64,000 nucleotides of DNA from Fratercula arctica (taxonomy: Eukaryota > Chordata > Aves > Charadriiformes > Alcidae): positions 127,248,889 to 127,312,888 of the forward strand of contig CANTUZ010000002.1 in NCBI GenBank assembly GCA_947846985.1. The letters are read 5' to 3'. This document shows positions 61,000-64,000 of this stretch, piece after piece. The translations under genes were made by a program, and so were the position numbers. Within the stretch, counting starts at the first letter, position 1. Each line of letters starts with the position of its first letter. The notes under the pieces were generated by a model. That model was given only the letters and a program-made list of their open reading frames with translations, made no database searches and had not been told where the DNA came from.

Positions 61000-63900
61000 G
61001 ATAAGAATTAATTCACATTCCTTCATGCTTAATTTGGAGAGTGATTTTCAACAGAATGATGAAATGTCTCCTTTAAGGGGGCAGCTGCTGGCTGGGAGGG
61101 AATAACCATGTTTGATGGCATTGCCTGGGCCTACGGCTTCTATGTTTGATACAGGAACAAATAAATAGTAATGGGAACAAGCACAGACCACAGCAGCCAA
61201 GAGAAGTGCAAAGACCTGAGTCACAGTAAAAGTGGAGTTTCTTCACACACAGCAGGCCATCTGCATGGACAGGTAGGCAATTAAAAGTCGTTTTAAAATA
61301 AGGGCAAAGAAACCACATTATGACTCCAAAGGCTGAATCAGAAACTCAGGGTGAAAGCACATCAGGGGAAGGTGTTGCTGCCAGCGCCTGGTTATGCAGG
61401 AAATGAGCGGATCCCACCTTCCCTTTGCTCCTTGGTGCAGGTGGGGGAAGCACGGTCGGTGAAAAGGAGACTGAGCCTCCGGCCCAGGCAGCGCTGCGGG
61501 TTCAGAGGCCGGCAGAGGAGGAAACCACCCTTTCTCCACCACACAACGGGGCCGAACTTTCCCCTTTTCATCAGAACTTCAGGATTAGCCCATAAAAAAG
61601 TGCCTCCTTAGACACTTCATAACATTTAAACGGTCATAAACCACTAAGTAGCAGCTTGGGGAATAAGGCCAGATCAGCAACTAATAAAAATACCTGGGCT
61701 GGTAGTAGTACAAGGCAGGAATCCTTACATCGGCGCTGGTGGGTTACACTGGCAGCCACACAGGTCACTAGTAGGGGGAGATACCGATACTCTGAAGCGC
61801 GGAATAAAGGAGTTTCCTGACATCCCACATTTTAGTTTATACGAGAATCATCCAGGAGGGGAGGTGATACAGCCTCCCCTCATAATCTTCACATCCCAGA
61901 AACAACATTTTGCAGCTTCATAAGATTTGCTACCAGACCTCTCCACATCCAGGCCTTTACATCCGTGCTGCTCAGCCGAGGACCTCTGACTTGATGTAAG
62001 CACTTCGCTTGACCGAATCCCAAAAGAGCAGAGAAGGAACACTCTGCCCGTTACCCTGCTTTGCCTGGGTGAAAAGCGAGATGCAGAGTTATGGTAAGCA
62101 AAGCAGGCCAAATGAAAAAATAATACGGAAGGCCCCGAATGCTTCACAAAACCACTGAGCCAGGGAAACAGGAAAAGGTAGCGCGAAACAGCAGAAAGAT
62201 TGCCAGAATAAAACACGGCCCGGCGAGGAAGCGAGTGAATTAGCAAAGAAGAAGAAGGATGGAAAGCTGTTTTAATCTTGTTACAGGGCTTGGTTGTTTT
62301 GCTTTGTTTTGCTTTGTTTTTCTGATGCTTGTATTCGCAAAGCTCTGATTTGTAAGGGGAGTAATTCTACAAAGTCGCAATTTTCATTAAAAAACCAAAC
62401 ATCTCTAATCCTCACAGCTGCGGAGAGGGTGGGAAAAAGAGCTTGGAACTGCACTCTGGCATACCCAAATGGCTGAGAAAACCAACAAAAAATAAAATTA
62501 TTTGTTTTTAAGTCCTCAGGGAATCTAAGTCCAGTTCATGGTGGGACTTAATGTTAACTAGTATTTCATATTTAGTATTACCAGGACTGAACGGATGGAA
62601 GAGTACAGTGACGATGACAACAACTACTGTAATAAGAGCAAAAGAAAAGAGCAAAGTGCGCAGTAGAGGTAGCAGGCTTGCCCAAAAGAAAATGCCTGGC
62701 TTAAGGATCTCACACTGCGCTGGTCGAAGCTGGAGCAAAATGGGAAGTCAGGACATAACATTATTGGATTTATTTAGCTCTATGAATCAGACTGTTAATT
62801 TTAACTGTCTGGAGTTAAGGTGCCAAACCTTAAGCAGTGAGCAGCTCCGGTCCAGAAACGAAGACCAGTTTCCCTGCCTTAGTGGAGACCAAGGCAGGGT
62901 TTTACAGGATGGCCCAGCAAGAAGCACTGCACAGTTTTGGTGGGCGGCCAGTTTGCTGAACAGCTCTCCCTTTGGCAGGGGAGAGATTTGGTTCTCAGTT
63001 TCTCGTTGTGATGTCTCACGCAGCAACTTAGCACTTTCTTTGTATAAACAGCTACCTTCATCCACTTTATAGTCTTTCATAATGCTCAGGTTTAGAGTGG
63101 AGGCGCCCGGTTGTGCTGGGATTCGGTTGTGTTGTAGGACAGTCCTAGCTGTACTGCACTCTGCTACAGGAAAAAGAAGAGGGAAAACTCTTTTTCTGAA
63201 GAGAAACTGGTGCAAGGAGCAATCACTAATAATCAAATGGTTTCTTCAGAGTTTTAACCCTTTCCCTTGCCAGATTTAAGGCCCAGCCCCAGAAAGGTAT
63301 GAAGGAAATATGTTCTTGCCAAGATAACACACTAATATTAGAAAAGACTACTCATGAAACAGCGATTGCTTTGGGGTATTACTGTGGCACTGTAAACCGC
63401 TACTAACAATTAATATATAGCTTATAAGAGTTGAGTCTTAGGAAAGGAAGACCACGTTACCCATGCACAAAATAAATCTGTTTTTACAAGATTTATTTCT
63501 ATTAAAGTTTCCCACTAATAGCAGTGGAAGATGTTGATCAGCTTGCAGACTTCTTCTTTAAAATCAGCTTAAGGACAACATTGCAATCACAACAGCATTA
63601 TGTGGGGGCATTTTTGTCAGCATTGACAATTTTTATCCTGTACAAATGGTGGTGTTTAACAAAGACATATGTTTACACAGATGGAGGAGGGAGGTTGTAG
63701 TAATGGTGTGGTTGAAAGTAAATGGGATTGGTTGAGTAGCTGATGCCAGCTGCCGTTTCAGACTAGGAGTAGGTGGGTACTCGAGATGGGCTATCGTTGC
63801 CGGGACCACATATTGAAAGTTTGCTGGGTACCTGTTATCATCCATTTAGGTGATCCCAAAACCATCACTCGGCAGCTGCCATAAGCCCCAGAAGTGCTTT

Positions 63901-64000
63901 AGCAACAGCTTTTGCTGCTGCTCCATTTGGCTAAGTGAGGACGTTGCTTCCTGAGGAAGCCTTTCACAGGCCCCCACGTGCGGAGAGCTGGCTCAGAGCT
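61000..64000. other. Non-coding interval to window end
   Basis: Three kilobases, somewhat GC-richer than the middle of the window. The longest frame outside repeats, 62551-63072 (173 codons, plus), overlaps a 149-codon minus-strand frame at 62787-63236; both lack recognisable domains. A short TTTTGCTTTG duplication lies near 62297-62320. No RNA gene or transposable element is recognised. Confidence 0.55.

Noticed and set aside
1..64000. Endogenous retrovirus or LTR element
   Set aside because: No paired LTR-like ends, primer-binding site or retroviral protein motifs were found; the only retroelement code seen is CR1.
1..64000. CRISPR array, operons, ribosome-binding sites or prokaryotic promoters
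   Set aside because: The repeat content and composition are those of a vertebrate nuclear genome; no spaced direct-repeat array exists.
1..64000. tRNA, rRNA or known snRNA genes
   Set aside because: No cloverleaf with A and B boxes or conserved rRNA/snRNA blocks were noticed by eye; a tRNAscan or Infernal search was not possible.

Overview
This window looks like avian nuclear DNA with no confidently identifiable gene. The strongest evidence is at least five antisense or sense copies of the bird/reptile LINE CR1. They are 5'-truncated, show the conserved C-terminal reverse-transcriptase frame, and end in the octamer-type tail (repeats of ATTCTATG / ATTCTGTG) typical of the family. There are also faint MIR-like and older amniote repeat relics, no mammalian Alu or L1, and an overall AT-leaning, repeat-poor composition. 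I see no bacterial operon structure, no rRNA or tRNA, and no open frame whose protein I recognise apart from CR1 pieces. The window is best read as a gene desert or a very large intron. All identifications come from reading the sequence and remembered family consensus features; no alignment was run.

Layout. Positions 1-10 kb hold unique AT-rich sequence with a 41-bp tandem duplication (6121-6202), a possible but unproven exon on the minus strand (5510-5775) and an old LINE-like relic (about 9255-9560). At 10.6-11.1 kb lies a CR1 3' fragment on the plus strand. At 14.2-16.5 kb there are an ancient DNA-transposon-like remnant (14195-14472), an antisense CR1 (15038-15510) and a palindromic repeat (16265-16459). 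The 20.6-22.1 kb stretch has the texture of conserved regulatory DNA: dense homeobox-, SOX- and POU-like words, little simple sequence and no recognisable repeat. From 22 to 35 kb the sequence is mostly featureless apart from homopolymers and faint amniote repeats. Two antisense CR1 tails lie at 35.0 and 35.75 kb. From 37 to 56 kb there are MIR-like relics, a 47-bp tandem duplication (45374-45467), a CR1/L3-type tail (49640-49712) and a pair of direct repeats of about 107 bp, 1521 bp apart (52549 and 54070).

The most unusual part is 58.3-61.0 kb. A CR1 tail sits beside an old amniote repeat, followed by an A24 run, a short CpG-dense GC-rich block, about 675 bp of hexanucleotide minisatellite with higher-order structure and extreme strand asymmetry, and then a CR1 copy of about 980 bp. 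Long open frames on both strands of the minisatellite follow from its stop-free composition and are not genes.

No set of genes works together here. Any function is likely to be cis-regulatory, and that part is inference.
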